DNA of 50,837 nt from a bacterium (GTDB taxonomy: Bacteria > AUK180): assembly GCA_023144005.1 (NCBI GenBank), contig JAGLGN010000007.1, forward strand, positions 1 through 50,837. The letters are read 5' to 3'. Below the pieces are notes generated by a model. It was not told where the DNA came from, searched no databases, and was given only the letters and a program-made list of their open reading frames with translations. Below, piece after piece: positions 23,669-32,710 of this stretch. The position numbers and the translations under genes were made by a program. Positions within the stretch are counted from its first letter, which is position 1; every line of letters starts with the position of its first letter.

Positions 23669-23877
23669 TACACTCCCCTTTTGAAATATCGCGGCTCACT
23701 GTATTTTATCAAATTCGTAAAATATATCAAAAACAATTTAAACTCAATACTGCCAAATACCTGAAAATGCGCAGGGCTTATTTTACACCTATTGCTTGTG
23801 TTGAATTATCACCGGTTTTATTGCCGTTATTTCCTGCTGGCGTTTTTACATCACCCGCACGAGTAAATGGTGATTAT

Positions 23878-25284
23878 TCAAAATATGGTTTGTGCGTTCG
23901 CTTTTTCTCCCAAATATTTATGAATGCTTGCGGCGGCTTTTCTTCCATCACCAAGAGCTAATATAACCGTTGCATTTCCTCTTACAGCATCACCACCGGC
24001 ATATACGTTCTGAATATTCGTAACAAGATTGTGTTCAACAAGAATTCTATCGCGGGGATCTTTTTTCAGATAAGTAGTTTTGCTCAAAAACAATCGATTG
24101 GGTATTGTCCCTAATGCTTCAATTACCGTATCAAATTCCATACGATAATTACTGTTCTCAATTGGAACCGGGCGAGGCCGGCCGCTGCTATCTTCTTCTC
24201 CGAGTTTCATTTTTTGTAATTCCAGACCCGAAACCCAACCATCTTCATTGCCCAATATTTCTACCGGATTAACCAATTCCAGCATTTTGATGCCTTCTTC
24301 TATAGCATGATGGATTTCTTCATTTCGTGCAGGCGCTTCATTAATTGTTCTTCTATAAACAATATATACCTCTTTTGCTCCCTCTCTGATAGCGCATCGA
24401 GCGGCATCCATGGCAACATTACCGGCACCGATCACCGCAACTTTATCCCCAACAATGATCGGAGTATCATATTCAGGGAATTTGTATGACTTCATTAAAT
24501 TGGTCCTTATTAAAAATTCATTCGCTGAATATGCGCCCATTAGCTTTTCTCCCTTTATTCCTAAGAATTTTGGAGCACCCGCACCTGTACCTATAAATAC
24601 CGCGTCATAGTCATCCATCAAGGCGTCACATGTTACATTTTGCCCTACGATCCTGTTAAGTTGGATATCTACTCCCATATCTTCCAGACAAGAGAGCTCT
24701 TCTTCGACGATCTCTTTTGGAAGACGGAAGGCGGGAATGCCATATTGAAGGACACCTCCGGCTTTATGTAAGGCTTCAAAGAGAGATACTTGATACCCTA
24801 GCTTACGAAGATCGGCGGCACAGCTTATCCCGGCAGGACCGGAACCGACAATTGCTACCTTCTCTTTTTTATCCTTGATATTTATTTCTTCGGTGACTTT
24901 GTTTTCCATTGCCCAATCAGCAATAAATGCTTCCAGTTTTCCAATGTTTATTGGATCGCCAATATTTTTCATGGTACATACGCCTTCGCATTGATCTTCT
25001 TGCGGACATACTCTTCCCGCGATCGCCGGTACCGGATTATCTCTTTTTGCGATTAAAAACGCTTCTTTAAAATTCCCATCACCGATTTCCTTTATCATAT
25101 CTTTAATTTTAATTGATACAGGACACTCTGCCTCGCAAACAGGATCAGGACATTGCAAACAACGTTGAGCTTCTGTCTTTGCTTCTTCTTCTGAGTAACC
25201 TAGAGGTACCGATTTAAAGTTCTTTATCCTTTCGCTCGGAGATTGCTCTCTCATCGGAACGCTTACTTTATTTATTTTTTCCAT
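23878..25284 (-). CDS. GltD/NfnB-like FAD/NAD(P) oxidoreductase
   Basis: The 468-residue protein is a glutamate-synthase-small-subunit family flavoprotein. The N-terminal Fe-S domain has CLQCPDPVCEAECP near 42-55 and CPQEDQCEGVC near 93-103. The FAD-binding GSGPAGISCAADLR lies near 147-160, NAD(P)-binding GAGNVAMDAARCA near 286, and the C-terminal GGDAVRGNATVILALGDGR. It sits 14 bp after a gene for an NfnA-like subunit, so it is best read as the large subunit (NfnB) of an NADH-dependent reduced-ferredoxin:NADP oxidoreductase, which bifurcates electrons from NADPH. A sulfide dehydrogenase (SudA) label is often used for the same pair. No large glutamate synthase subunit is present here. Confidence 0.88.
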   Translation of the reverse strand: MEKINKVSVPMREQSPSERIKNFKSVPLGYSEEEAKTEAQRCLQCPDPVCEAECPVSIKIKDMIKEIGDGNFKEAFLIAKRDNPVPAIAGRVCPQEDQCEGVCTMKNIGDPINIGKLEAFIADWAMENKVTEEINIKDKKEKVAIVGSGPAGISCAADLRKLGYQVSLFEALHKAGGVLQYGIPAFRLPKEIVEEELSCLEDMGVDIQLNRIVGQNVTCDALMDDYDAVFIGTGAGAPKFLGIKGEKLMGAYSANEFLIRTNLMKSYKFPEYDTPIIVGDKVAVIGAGNVAMDAARCAIREGAKEVYIVYRRTINEAPARNEEIHHAIEEGIKMLELVNPVEILGNEDGWVSGLELQKMKLGEEDSSGRPRPVPIENSNYRMEFDTVIEALGTIPNRLFLSKTTYLKKDPRDRILVEHNLVTNIQNVYAGGDAVRGNATVILALGDGRKAAASIHKYLGEKANAQTIF

Positions 25285-25298
25285 ATTGCTCTCCTTGA

Positions 25299-26126
25299 TT
25301 ATTGTTTCTCAAAAGCTGTCATAGCTTTACATTCTTCACCTTTATACATGCCCACTCTGTGTAAGATGTCCTCAAAATTCAATTTATGAACATCGAACAT
25401 AGGTCCGTCAATACAGGTTAATTTCATTTCGCCATCAACAAATACCCTGCATGATCCACACATTCCCGTTCCATCTATCATAATTTGACGTACCGTAATA
25501 ATGGTTGGAATCAGGTAGGGCTTGGTAAGTTCTCCCAGATCCCGGAGTTTCGAAAGGTCGCCTCCAGCAAAAATATAATCAATTTTTCTTTCTTCGAGCA
25601 ATTCTTTTACTATATCCAGATAATGCCCCTTTCTACCTTTTGACCCGTCTACGGTTGTAAGATAAAACTCATCGCAGAGATGTTCTGTAAGCTCCGACTC
25701 GGGATATATATCACCCTCAGAAGGAAATGTTTGTATTGAGATCACATTATTTCCTTCAATTTCACTGAGGCCTTTGCAAAATGCGTAATTTTCAGCATGG
25801 CCGCAAACAAGATCGGAACAAAATGCTACATTTCCGTATTTTTTCATTTCCGGAGCAATTCCCAGGGGGCCGATCACCTGAAAAAAACTATCCCCCACTT
25901 TATAACGATCAAGTTCCTTCGAGGTTTTACCTAATCTCTTTATAAATAGCGAGACTTTACCGTCTTCTGCTTTTTGCACTGACATGGGTATTCTCTCACC
26001 TTTTTCTCTTGTCATCAATATGACAAAATTCCCGGGTTGAAATTTTTCCGCAACATTGGGAGCTTCGACCTCCATAAGGTAATCTCCATTGTTGAGATCC
26101 ACTTTTTTTGTAATTGCATGCTTCAT
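25299..26126 (-). CDS. NfnA/SudB-like FAD and [2Fe-2S] subunit with altered NAD motif
   Basis: The 275-residue protein belongs to the ferredoxin-reductase-like family of NfnA and dihydroorotate dehydrogenase electron-transfer subunits. FAD-binding RIPMSV lies near 46-51. The [2Fe-2S] motif DGTGMCGSCRVFVDGEMKL, with a further Cys in LTCIDGP, lies near 213-240. The C terminus (HRVGMYKGEECKA) is family-like. The stretch where the family carries a Gly-rich GGGVGTAE-type NAD(P) motif reads FCSDLVCGHAENYAFC, with the glycines lost and new Cys residues; the later GPxPMMK motif reads GGDLSKLRD. Nucleotide use may therefore differ. AGGAGG precedes the ATG. It is the first gene of an operon with the NfnB-like gene. 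Confidence 0.85.
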   Translation of the reverse strand: MKHAITKKVDLNNGDYLMEVEAPNVAEKFQPGNFVILMTREKGERIPMSVQKAEDGKVSLFIKRLGKTSKELDRYKVGDSFFQVIGPLGIAPEMKKYGNVAFCSDLVCGHAENYAFCKGLSEIEGNNVISIQTFPSEGDIYPESELTEHLCDEFYLTTVDGSKGRKGHYLDIVKELLEERKIDYIFAGGDLSKLRDLGELTKPYLIPTIITVRQIMIDGTGMCGSCRVFVDGEMKLTCIDGPMFDVHKLNFEDILHRVGMYKGEECKAMTAFEKQ

Positions 26127-26136
26127 AGTACCTCCT

Positions 26137-26162
26137 AAATATTCATATTGTGATATTCATTA
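26137..26162. promoter_or_regulatory. Candidate operator: direct repeat before nfnA-like gene
   Basis: ATATTCAT occurs twice with a 6-bp spacer just upstream of the Shine-Dalgarno of the nfnA-like gene. The ArsR-family gene lies immediately upstream, making it a plausible binding site. No experimental support can be seen. Confidence 0.3.
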
Positions 26163-26282
26163 TTTAATTACCGAATTCGTGGCAGGTTTAATATCCTCAC
26201 GGGCTCTCCATTGCTTTATTGTTATATACAAATAATACAATGTTCGGAGCGAGTCTTTTAGCACTTTTATTATTTTCATAAT

Positions 26283-26558
26283 TTATTTAGTTTTTTTGTT
26301 AATTAAATTTATTATATCGGTAACAGTAGCATTGATGACTTTATAGCAGACCTTCGTTCCCTCTCTTCTGCCGATTATTATTTTACTGTTCTTCAATACA
26401 TTGAGATGCTGTGAAATGGTAGATTGGGGAATGCCCAGTTTGTCCTGGATCTCCGATACATTGCATTCATTTTCGTAAATTCCCATTACAATCTTCAAAC
26501 GCATCGGATGTGATAACGCTTTAAAAATATTGCACTCTTCGGTATATTCATCATTCAT
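26283..26558 (-). CDS. ArsR-family transcriptional regulator
   Basis: The 91-residue winged-helix protein begins FKALSHPMRLKIVMGIYENECNVSEI, followed by the recognition helix IPQSTISQHLNVLKNSKII and wing GRREGTKVCYKV. The classical arsenic/zinc metal site ELCVCDL reads ENECNVSEI, retaining one Cys (32). Another Cys (9) lies near the N terminus. It may thus sense redox, sulfur or a thiol reagent instead of a standard metal. It is transcribed towards the nfnAB-like genes 157 bp downstream and is a candidate regulator of them. Confidence 0.88.
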   Translation of the reverse strand: MNDEYTEECNIFKALSHPMRLKIVMGIYENECNVSEIQDKLGIPQSTISQHLNVLKNSKIIIGRREGTKVCYKVINATVTDIINLINKKTK

Positions 26559-26669
26559 AGTTAATGAAATATTTCTCCAATTTTATTTTAATTATCTTTC
26601 CGGCCATCTCTTCATCGGCCGAACTTGTCTTGATCCCATGCATTTGAATCCTTGCAATTATCATATTAG

Positions 26670-26698
26670 ATTGTACAGTATTGCATTTTCATTGTCAA
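26670..26698 (-). promoter_or_regulatory. Promoter of the ArsR gene
   Basis: On the minus strand TTGACA (26698-26693) and TACAAT (26675-26670) are 17 bp apart. The leader of ~105 nt includes a small hairpin (CGGCC...GGCCG at about 26610-26632). The remainder of 26699-26873 shows no gene. Confidence 0.7.
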
Positions 26699-26873
26699 GA
26701 GCGACTTATTTTTATCCATAATATCTGAGAGCACCATGTCTTCCTTGTTACAATTTTCTCTTGGGAGATGCATGATATTTTAGACCCTAGCATGACCGGA
26801 CTGGGAGTAAGTATTGATGCTTGTCTAATGTTTCAGAATAATGAGAGATTGAGATCAGGCAGGAAGAATCAGG

Positions 26874-29800
26874 TCATCTCACTTTAATTAATTTGACTTT
26901 CTCCCGGAGGGTTTTCAGAAGCTTACGGGAAGAAGGGTCATCCAGATTCTCAAGTACTTTAATGTAAAAAGAATAGACTGAGAGCAGTTGGTTTTGCGCA
27001 TTGGCCTCTTCATAAAACCCAATGATCTTCCCCATAGATTCAGCAGCTTTGCCATAATCGCGGCTGTAGTAATAATACATTGCTTCTCTATGGTCCTGAC
27101 TGGCCAAAAGATGCGCGTTATCAAGTTCTTCAGCGAGCCTACGGCTGATCTTCAGGTTTTTCCACGCTTGCTTCAATTTGTTATCACCGGAATAATTGGG
27201 ATTCAGAAGGATCGCTTCCGCATAGCTCAGATATGCCTCGATCCTGCTAATCGTATCAGAGCTATTTCGCAGTTTCTTGATGGATTCTCGGAAGTGGGAA
27301 TATGATTTTTCATACATATCCAGTGAACATTCACATTCCGCTAATTTATAGATGCAGTAACCCAGAAATTCTTCATACTTTGTCTCTACACAAAGCAGAA
27401 CGGCTTCTTGATACAATACAAACGCTTCCTTGTACCGGCACAATGCCAGCATCGCGATCGCCGTATTATTCAAAGCCCGAACGGCAGCCCATTTATCCTT
27501 CAGCTCCCTAGTCATTTGTAGATGCTCTTTGAAATACCTCAATGCTTTTTTCCTCTCATCAAGGGAATTATAAAGAGCACCGATATTATTTGTCGTGCTG
27601 CTGATCTGTTTTTTATTTCCCAGTTCTTTTGCGATTTTTAATGAGTTGTCGAAACACTTTATAGCTTTTTCTATTTCGCCTTTCTCATAGTGAATTATCC
27701 CGATATTGCTCAGCATAATAGCTTGATTTCGTTTAAAACCGGCTTTGCGGGATAATTTCAAGGATCTCATATACATGTCAAAGGATTTTTCTCCATCTCC
27801 TATATAATGGTAATGACTTCCCAAATTACCATAAGCTGCGGCAAGGCCAATAAGGGAATCCATTTCTTTAACGATCTCAAGATCACGCTTATAAAATGCA
27901 AGAGCTTTTTCATTTTGCTTCATATAGGAAAATATATTGCCCAAATTGCCAAGAGCCACGCTCATTCCATGAACATCGCCGGCTTTTATGGTAAATTCAT
28001 AGAATTTTTTATAATACACTGAGGCCTTCTTGAACTCACTCCGATGCATATATACATTCCCGAGATAATTAAAAGTAATTGATTCAAGGGCCGGATCCTG
28101 CAATTTCTCAGCAAGTTTGCCCGCAGCTTTGAATTGTTGAATTGAGTGATCATACTTACCTAATTCCAGATTACTCTGACCCAATTGTATAAGAGCAAGT
28201 GCTTTGATGCCCAAAGCTTCATTTTCTGTTTCTGGATCGGCTGCCGCTACAACCTTTTCCACCTCAATTGTTGACTGTTTCACCAATTTCACCGCTTCTT
28301 TGATTTTTCCCAAAAGACGGTAGGATTTCCCCATTCTTGTAAGAATATGGGCTTTCTCGAGCCGAATATCTGTCTTTCTTGTGAACTTGAATTTCGACTG
28401 CTGCTCGCTGAGTACGCTCAATGCCTTCTTGTGATCACCTGCGTTCTGATAATTCTCCGCGATCTTGCGAAATATCTGCAATTGACTCTTCAGCGAAATA
28501 TCGTATCGGAGAATCCTTCGATAATACTTCCTGCTCAATACATAATCCGCCTTCAGATTGTATATGTCACCCAAGGACTCAAGAATATCTAATTTAGCAT
28601 CCGAATCCCGAGAGCCGATTAGCTCGAGAGCCCTCAAATAGTATTTCATTGCGTTTTCATTATTAAATAGATCCTTTGCCGTATCACCCGAAATCTTGTA
28701 ATAATGAATGGCGCGTTGCCGATCCAATGCATTATCATAATGGAAAGCAAGCGAAGGAGATTGTGTCGCCAAATTATCCTGGCCAATAGCTTCTATGGTT
28801 TGAGCGGCAAGAAGGTGCAAACTTCTCAAACGCTTTTTCAATTGCATATTGTAAATGCTCTCCTGTATAAGAGCATGCTTGAAGATGTATCTCAACTCAT
28901 TGATGGGAGCCCATATCGCTTCTCTTTCAATGGCGGAAACAGCTGAAGGGGATGAGCGGCCCTGAAGCATATGAGATAATATATTAATGGAAAATTCTCT
29001 GCCGAGAACAGAAGCGGCTTTGACAATTTCCTTTAATTCGGAATTCAATCTGTCAACCCTGGCGATAATAATACTGCTGATACTTCCGGGTAGATCGAAA
29101 GCGGCGGATTTCAATCCGCATGAAGTACCGGAATATGTTACAAGATCGTTTTCTTCAAGATACATCATCATCTGTTCGGCAAAAAATGGGTTGCCTTCAC
29201 TTTTCTGCCAGATCAATTCAGAAAATTCGCTTTTGGGACTCAAAGCAGTTCTGTCTATTATCAATTCGGTGATATCCTCTTCCTCCAGTTGGCCCAGTTC
29301 CACAGAGGATTCTGAATAATTCTTTATGCCGAATCTAAATTGACTTCCATCACTTGCCGCTCGACAGCCGCTTAATACTAATATAGGATACTTGGCGATA
29401 TTATTGAAAAGGTATTTCACGAGATCAATTGTACTCTGATCGGCCCAATGACCGTCATCCAGATCGATCACGAGAGGAGCGGCTAAACTGAAGATCTTAA
29501 TGATCACCTTAAGCATGAGCAAGGTATTCTCATATTTTCTCTTAGGGTCCAGTTTCTCAAATAATGTACCCGCAGTATCAATATCTAAAAATGCACGCAG
29601 AGCGGGGATGGAACGTTCGAATTCAGCATGAAGATCTTCATCGGTTGCGGTTTTCAGTATATTCTCTGCGCCCTGGCTGAATTTCTTCTCTCTTTCATCG
29701 TCGCTTTGATCTGAAGTAATACCGAAAAAAGAGCTGAAATACTTTTTGAAAGGATTGAAGCTCTCCTTCAGAATGCCATCGCAGACCAATGACCACCATA

Positions 29801-31121
29801 CATATCCCTTCTTCTGAACAATGTCCCTGCAACTATCAATGATACGGCTTTTTCCTATGCCGGCAGGTCCGTCGATATAGAATATGCCCTGACAGGATCC
29901 ATTTGACAACGAAGCGATCTTTCTCCTGATTTTTGCAAGCTCTTTCTTTCTTCCTATGAGATGACCTTTGAATTCGAATTTGCCCTCAAGGCTTTTTCCC
30001 TGAAGGATATAGGGTTTGACCGATTGAGCAAAACCTTTGAATTTCTTCTCATTGCCTGCTATAAAAGAAAATTTATTTCTGTCTTCCGCGACCTGCCCGT
30101 CAACATATACCTCTCCCCAGTCCGCAGCCATCATGAATCTGGCAGCGAGATTCACTTTCTTTCCCAAAAAGGTATATTCACATCTCTCGGATCCGCCAAG
30201 GTAACCGCAAAAAGCTACGCCTCCTGTAATGCCGACCCTAATCGCAGAAAAATCAGCTCCCAGAAGCATGATGAATTCCAGGGCACGATTCTGAATATCC
30301 TCTAGAGATCTTGGCGCACCGAAGCCGACCATAACAATGCAGCCCTTATCTCCATGGTCTATCTTATCAAGAAACCCACCGAGTTTATTGCATAAGGCTT
30401 CAATTGAAAAAAAGAATTTTTCCTCATCAAGTGCTTCGGGGTAATATGAAATGAATACCGATATTACATACCTGAACTCACCGTCCATTTTGAACTGGAG
30501 GACCTCATTCTGGATAAACTGCTTTTCGCGGGCGACCCTTCTCCTGACTTCAGGCCTTAAGTCAGGCACAGCTTTTCCGATGATATTGCCTGCAGACCTG
30601 TTTCTTATCTTATAATAACCAAGCCTTGCCTTTCCCTGGAGTTCATATGCCTGTGAGAAGGCAGAGCCACTGAAGAAATAGGTATTGCGGTCCTCTAAAG
30701 AGATTATTTTCCAGAAGACCTCCCCAAAGGCGGCTCCGATCCTGGCAGATAATTCTACGCTTGAGCGGCCTATACGGAGTTTCTTTAATGTTCTGAAATA
30801 CTCAGTAATGCGGATACAGCTATTTTTTACTGAGTCTTCGTCCCCCAGGACAGCAGTCAGTGAATCACCGGCAAAGGCTGAGACAAAACCGCCGTTTTCT
30901 TCAATTATCGCGATCACTGCACCGAAGATCATTATTATCTTTTCCGATAATATCTCCGCACCTTCTTTACCGGAAGCCATGAGAAGATCTGTCATGCGTG
31001 TAAATCCACTTATGTCAACAGACAGGGCATAGGCGTCAAATCCGCCGGAAAAGTCACCTGCTGAAAATCTATTCAGAATAAAATCCGGGATCAGCTTCCG
31101 AGAAATACCTGGTTTTTTCAT
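26874..31121 (-). CDS. Soluble-adenylyl-cyclase-like protein: C1, C2, ATPase and TPR domains
   Basis: This is a 1415-residue protein. C1 (about 28-190) has Asp36 in SVDISGFT and Asp86 in AFAGDSLTA. C2 (about 210-370) has HGDKGCIVMVGFGAP and Thr317-x6-Asn324-x3-Arg328 in EYTFLGKKVNLAARF. The adenine-Lys position of C1 is Ala82. The P-loop GPAGIGKS lies near 419, with Walker B LVIDLDDGHWAD. Winged-helix-like and linker helices follow, then about fifteen TPRs from ~800 to 1400 (YLGNVYMHRSEFKKA, LGNLGNIFSYMKQNEKAL and so on). It is predicted to be cytoplasmic. The ATG directly follows the stop (TAAATG) of the CrtI-like gene with no close Shine-Dalgarno, so translation is probably by re-initiation. 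The product nucleotide, if any, is uncertain. Confidence 0.9.
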   Translation of the reverse strand: MKKPGISRKLIPDFILNRFSAGDFSGGFDAYALSVDISGFTRMTDLLMASGKEGAEILSEKIIMIFGAVIAIIEENGGFVSAFAGDSLTAVLGDEDSVKNSCIRITEYFRTLKKLRIGRSSVELSARIGAAFGEVFWKIISLEDRNTYFFSGSAFSQAYELQGKARLGYYKIRNRSAGNIIGKAVPDLRPEVRRRVAREKQFIQNEVLQFKMDGEFRYVISVFISYYPEALDEEKFFFSIEALCNKLGGFLDKIDHGDKGCIVMVGFGAPRSLEDIQNRALEFIMLLGADFSAIRVGITGGVAFCGYLGGSERCEYTFLGKKVNLAARFMMAADWGEVYVDGQVAEDRNKFSFIAGNEKKFKGFAQSVKPYILQGKSLEGKFEFKGHLIGRKKELAKIRRKIASLSNGSCQGIFYIDGPAGIGKSRIIDSCRDIVQKKGYVWWSLVCDGILKESFNPFKKYFSSFFGITSDQSDDEREKKFSQGAENILKTATDEDLHAEFERSIPALRAFLDIDTAGTLFEKLDPKRKYENTLLMLKVIIKIFSLAAPLVIDLDDGHWADQSTIDLVKYLFNNIAKYPILVLSGCRAASDGSQFRFGIKNYSESSVELGQLEEEDITELIIDRTALSPKSEFSELIWQKSEGNPFFAEQMMMYLEENDLVTYSGTSCGLKSAAFDLPGSISSIIIARVDRLNSELKEIVKAASVLGREFSINILSHMLQGRSSPSAVSAIEREAIWAPINELRYIFKHALIQESIYNMQLKKRLRSLHLLAAQTIEAIGQDNLATQSPSLAFHYDNALDRQRAIHYYKISGDTAKDLFNNENAMKYYLRALELIGSRDSDAKLDILESLGDIYNLKADYVLSRKYYRRILRYDISLKSQLQIFRKIAENYQNAGDHKKALSVLSEQQSKFKFTRKTDIRLEKAHILTRMGKSYRLLGKIKEAVKLVKQSTIEVEKVVAAADPETENEALGIKALALIQLGQSNLELGKYDHSIQQFKAAGKLAEKLQDPALESITFNYLGNVYMHRSEFKKASVYYKKFYEFTIKAGDVHGMSVALGNLGNIFSYMKQNEKALAFYKRDLEIVKEMDSLIGLAAAYGNLGSHYHYIGDGEKSFDMYMRSLKLSRKAGFKRNQAIMLSNIGIIHYEKGEIEKAIKCFDNSLKIAKELGNKKQISSTTNNIGALYNSLDERKKALRYFKEHLQMTRELKDKWAAVRALNNTAIAMLALCRYKEAFVLYQEAVLLCVETKYEEFLGYCIYKLAECECSLDMYEKSYSHFRESIKKLRNSSDTISRIEAYLSYAEAILLNPNYSGDNKLKQAWKNLKISRRLAEELDNAHLLASQDHREAMYYYYSRDYGKAAESMGKIIGFYEEANAQNQLLSVYSFYIKVLENLDDPSSRKLLKTLREKVKLIKVR

Positions 31122-32618
31122 TTACAGTATACGGAAATCCTTTCCATCCGAAGCCAGTATTTTCTGAGTTACTGTCAGCCCTGCAGAAGCGGACGGCGGG
31201 AGCCCGCCGCCTGGAGCGACCCACTGTCCTATCATGTGGAAGTTCTTCAGTCCGGGCAATTCTTTTTTCATCTCCTCCAACATAAAACGGGCATTGGGAA
31301 GCCATCCTTCCATACTTCCGTTCCAATTAAGCGTATAACGGTAATACGTTGCGGGAGTGGCAATATCCTTCACCTCGATCTTTTCAGATATACCTGGAAA
31401 CCTATTATCAAGTATCCTTATTATATCTTCGGCTATCCTATCTTTCTCCTGCCGGTACTTCTCATCATTTTTTTGCCTGAGGTCATACCAGTAATCAAAA
31501 TCTGCATGCATAAGAGCATTTGCCGCGGTTTTTCCCTCCGGGGCCATTGTGGGATCAAAGTGAAAGAACCTGAACCCGAGTTCATTCGCGGTTGTTTTCG
31601 GATCTATCCTGAGAGGTTCATTCAGATATAACTGCACAGCACCTGGCATGCCGCTACATGGAGATTCAATACCGAGAGATACTTGTATGATAGCCGGGAA
31701 AGGTTCCAGGCCGCCGGAATAATAATCCCTGAATTCATCTGTAAGATACTTTTTTGGAAGCATCTCAAAGAGGGTGGAATGCCCATCAGCAGCCGAGATC
31801 ACAATATCACCCCTTATCTCCTCTCCATTCTCAAGGATAATTCCAACCGCGGTATCATTCTCAACAATGATCTTTTTTACCGTGGAATTAAAACGGATCT
31901 TCCCGCCTAATTTTTTGTATTTGTTCTCTATGGATCCGATCATTTTCAGAGAGCCTCCGATCGGATATCCGGCATTCTTCCTGTGAAGCCAGGCAAGTGT
32001 CATGAGTATAAAGATCATTGACTCTCCCATTCCGAGAATGGATTTAAATGCCTTTTTCAGAAAATCACTTTTAAAATTCGAAGCATATTCGCTTACACTG
32101 AGTTTACTCCATTTCCGAAATTCTCCCATAAAGGGAACTATACCGGCCATCATCTTCATCTTTTCCTTTCCCGACATCAGAGATGCGGGAGGATTGAGTC
32201 GCATCTGCCATTTGGAAAGTTTTTTCACTCCCTTGATAAAGCGTATTATGTATTTCTTATCTTCCGGTGATACCCTCAATAGTTCTTGCTGAAATCTGTC
32301 AGCATCGGAATATACATTGAGATACTCGCCATTGTTTCCCTCAATTCTTGTGAAGATCTCGTGGTCCACTATCTCTATACTTGGGAAGTATCCCAGCTCC
32401 TCCCATAATTTCCTAAAGCCCGGATCATCAGGAGATGAACCCACAAGCCAATGAATACACCCCTCAAAGGTGTATCCTTTTCTCTTCCAAGCCGTAACAA
32501 GACCGCCGGCAATTGCGTGATGTTCGAATATCTCCGGCTCGTACCCTGATTTTTTCAAGAAATATCCTGCCGATAATCCGGCTATTCCGCCGCCTATGAT
32601 CAAGACCTTCTTGCTCAT
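31122..32618 (-). CDS. CrtI/CrtO-like FAD-dependent oxidoreductase
   Basis: The 498-residue protein is a phytoene-desaturase/retinol-saturase-like flavoprotein. It has the N-terminal dinucleotide fold (VLIIGGGIAGLSAGYFLKKSG at about 5-25), the motif GGLVTAWKRKGYTFEGCIHWL near 38-58, a long substrate domain, and the C-terminal FAD motif QWVAPGGGLPPSASAG near 465-480. Substrates of this family are polyenes, carotenoids or other hydrophobic isoprenoids; which one is not evident. GAGAGG precedes the ATG. Its stop abuts the start of the cyclase gene, so both are made from one message. Confidence 0.88.
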   Translation of the reverse strand: MSKKVLIIGGGIAGLSAGYFLKKSGYEPEIFEHHAIAGGLVTAWKRKGYTFEGCIHWLVGSSPDDPGFRKLWEELGYFPSIEIVDHEIFTRIEGNNGEYLNVYSDADRFQQELLRVSPEDKKYIIRFIKGVKKLSKWQMRLNPPASLMSGKEKMKMMAGIVPFMGEFRKWSKLSVSEYASNFKSDFLKKAFKSILGMGESMIFILMTLAWLHRKNAGYPIGGSLKMIGSIENKYKKLGGKIRFNSTVKKIIVENDTAVGIILENGEEIRGDIVISAADGHSTLFEMLPKKYLTDEFRDYYSGGLEPFPAIIQVSLGIESPCSGMPGAVQLYLNEPLRIDPKTTANELGFRFFHFDPTMAPEGKTAANALMHADFDYWYDLRQKNDEKYRQEKDRIAEDIIRILDNRFPGISEKIEVKDIATPATYYRYTLNWNGSMEGWLPNARFMLEEMKKELPGLKNFHMIGQWVAPGGGLPPSASAGLTVTQKILASDGKDFRIL

Positions 32619-32710
32619 TTTATACCTCTCCTTTCTCTGAATTTTCTCTTTATATCTTCAAGTTTATTTTCTAAATCCACGGACACTTATGGAAAATTCT
32701 TTAATACTCT

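Noticed and set aside
23767..23961. 64-codon plus ORF
   Set aside because: Its end overlaps the C terminus of the NfnB-like gene on the other strand and it has no ribosome site.
22223..32618. Carotenoid biosynthesis cluster from CrtQ-like and CrtI-like genes
   Set aside because: The two genes are 8 kb apart, in separate operons, with no phytoene synthase; family resemblance alone is not enough.
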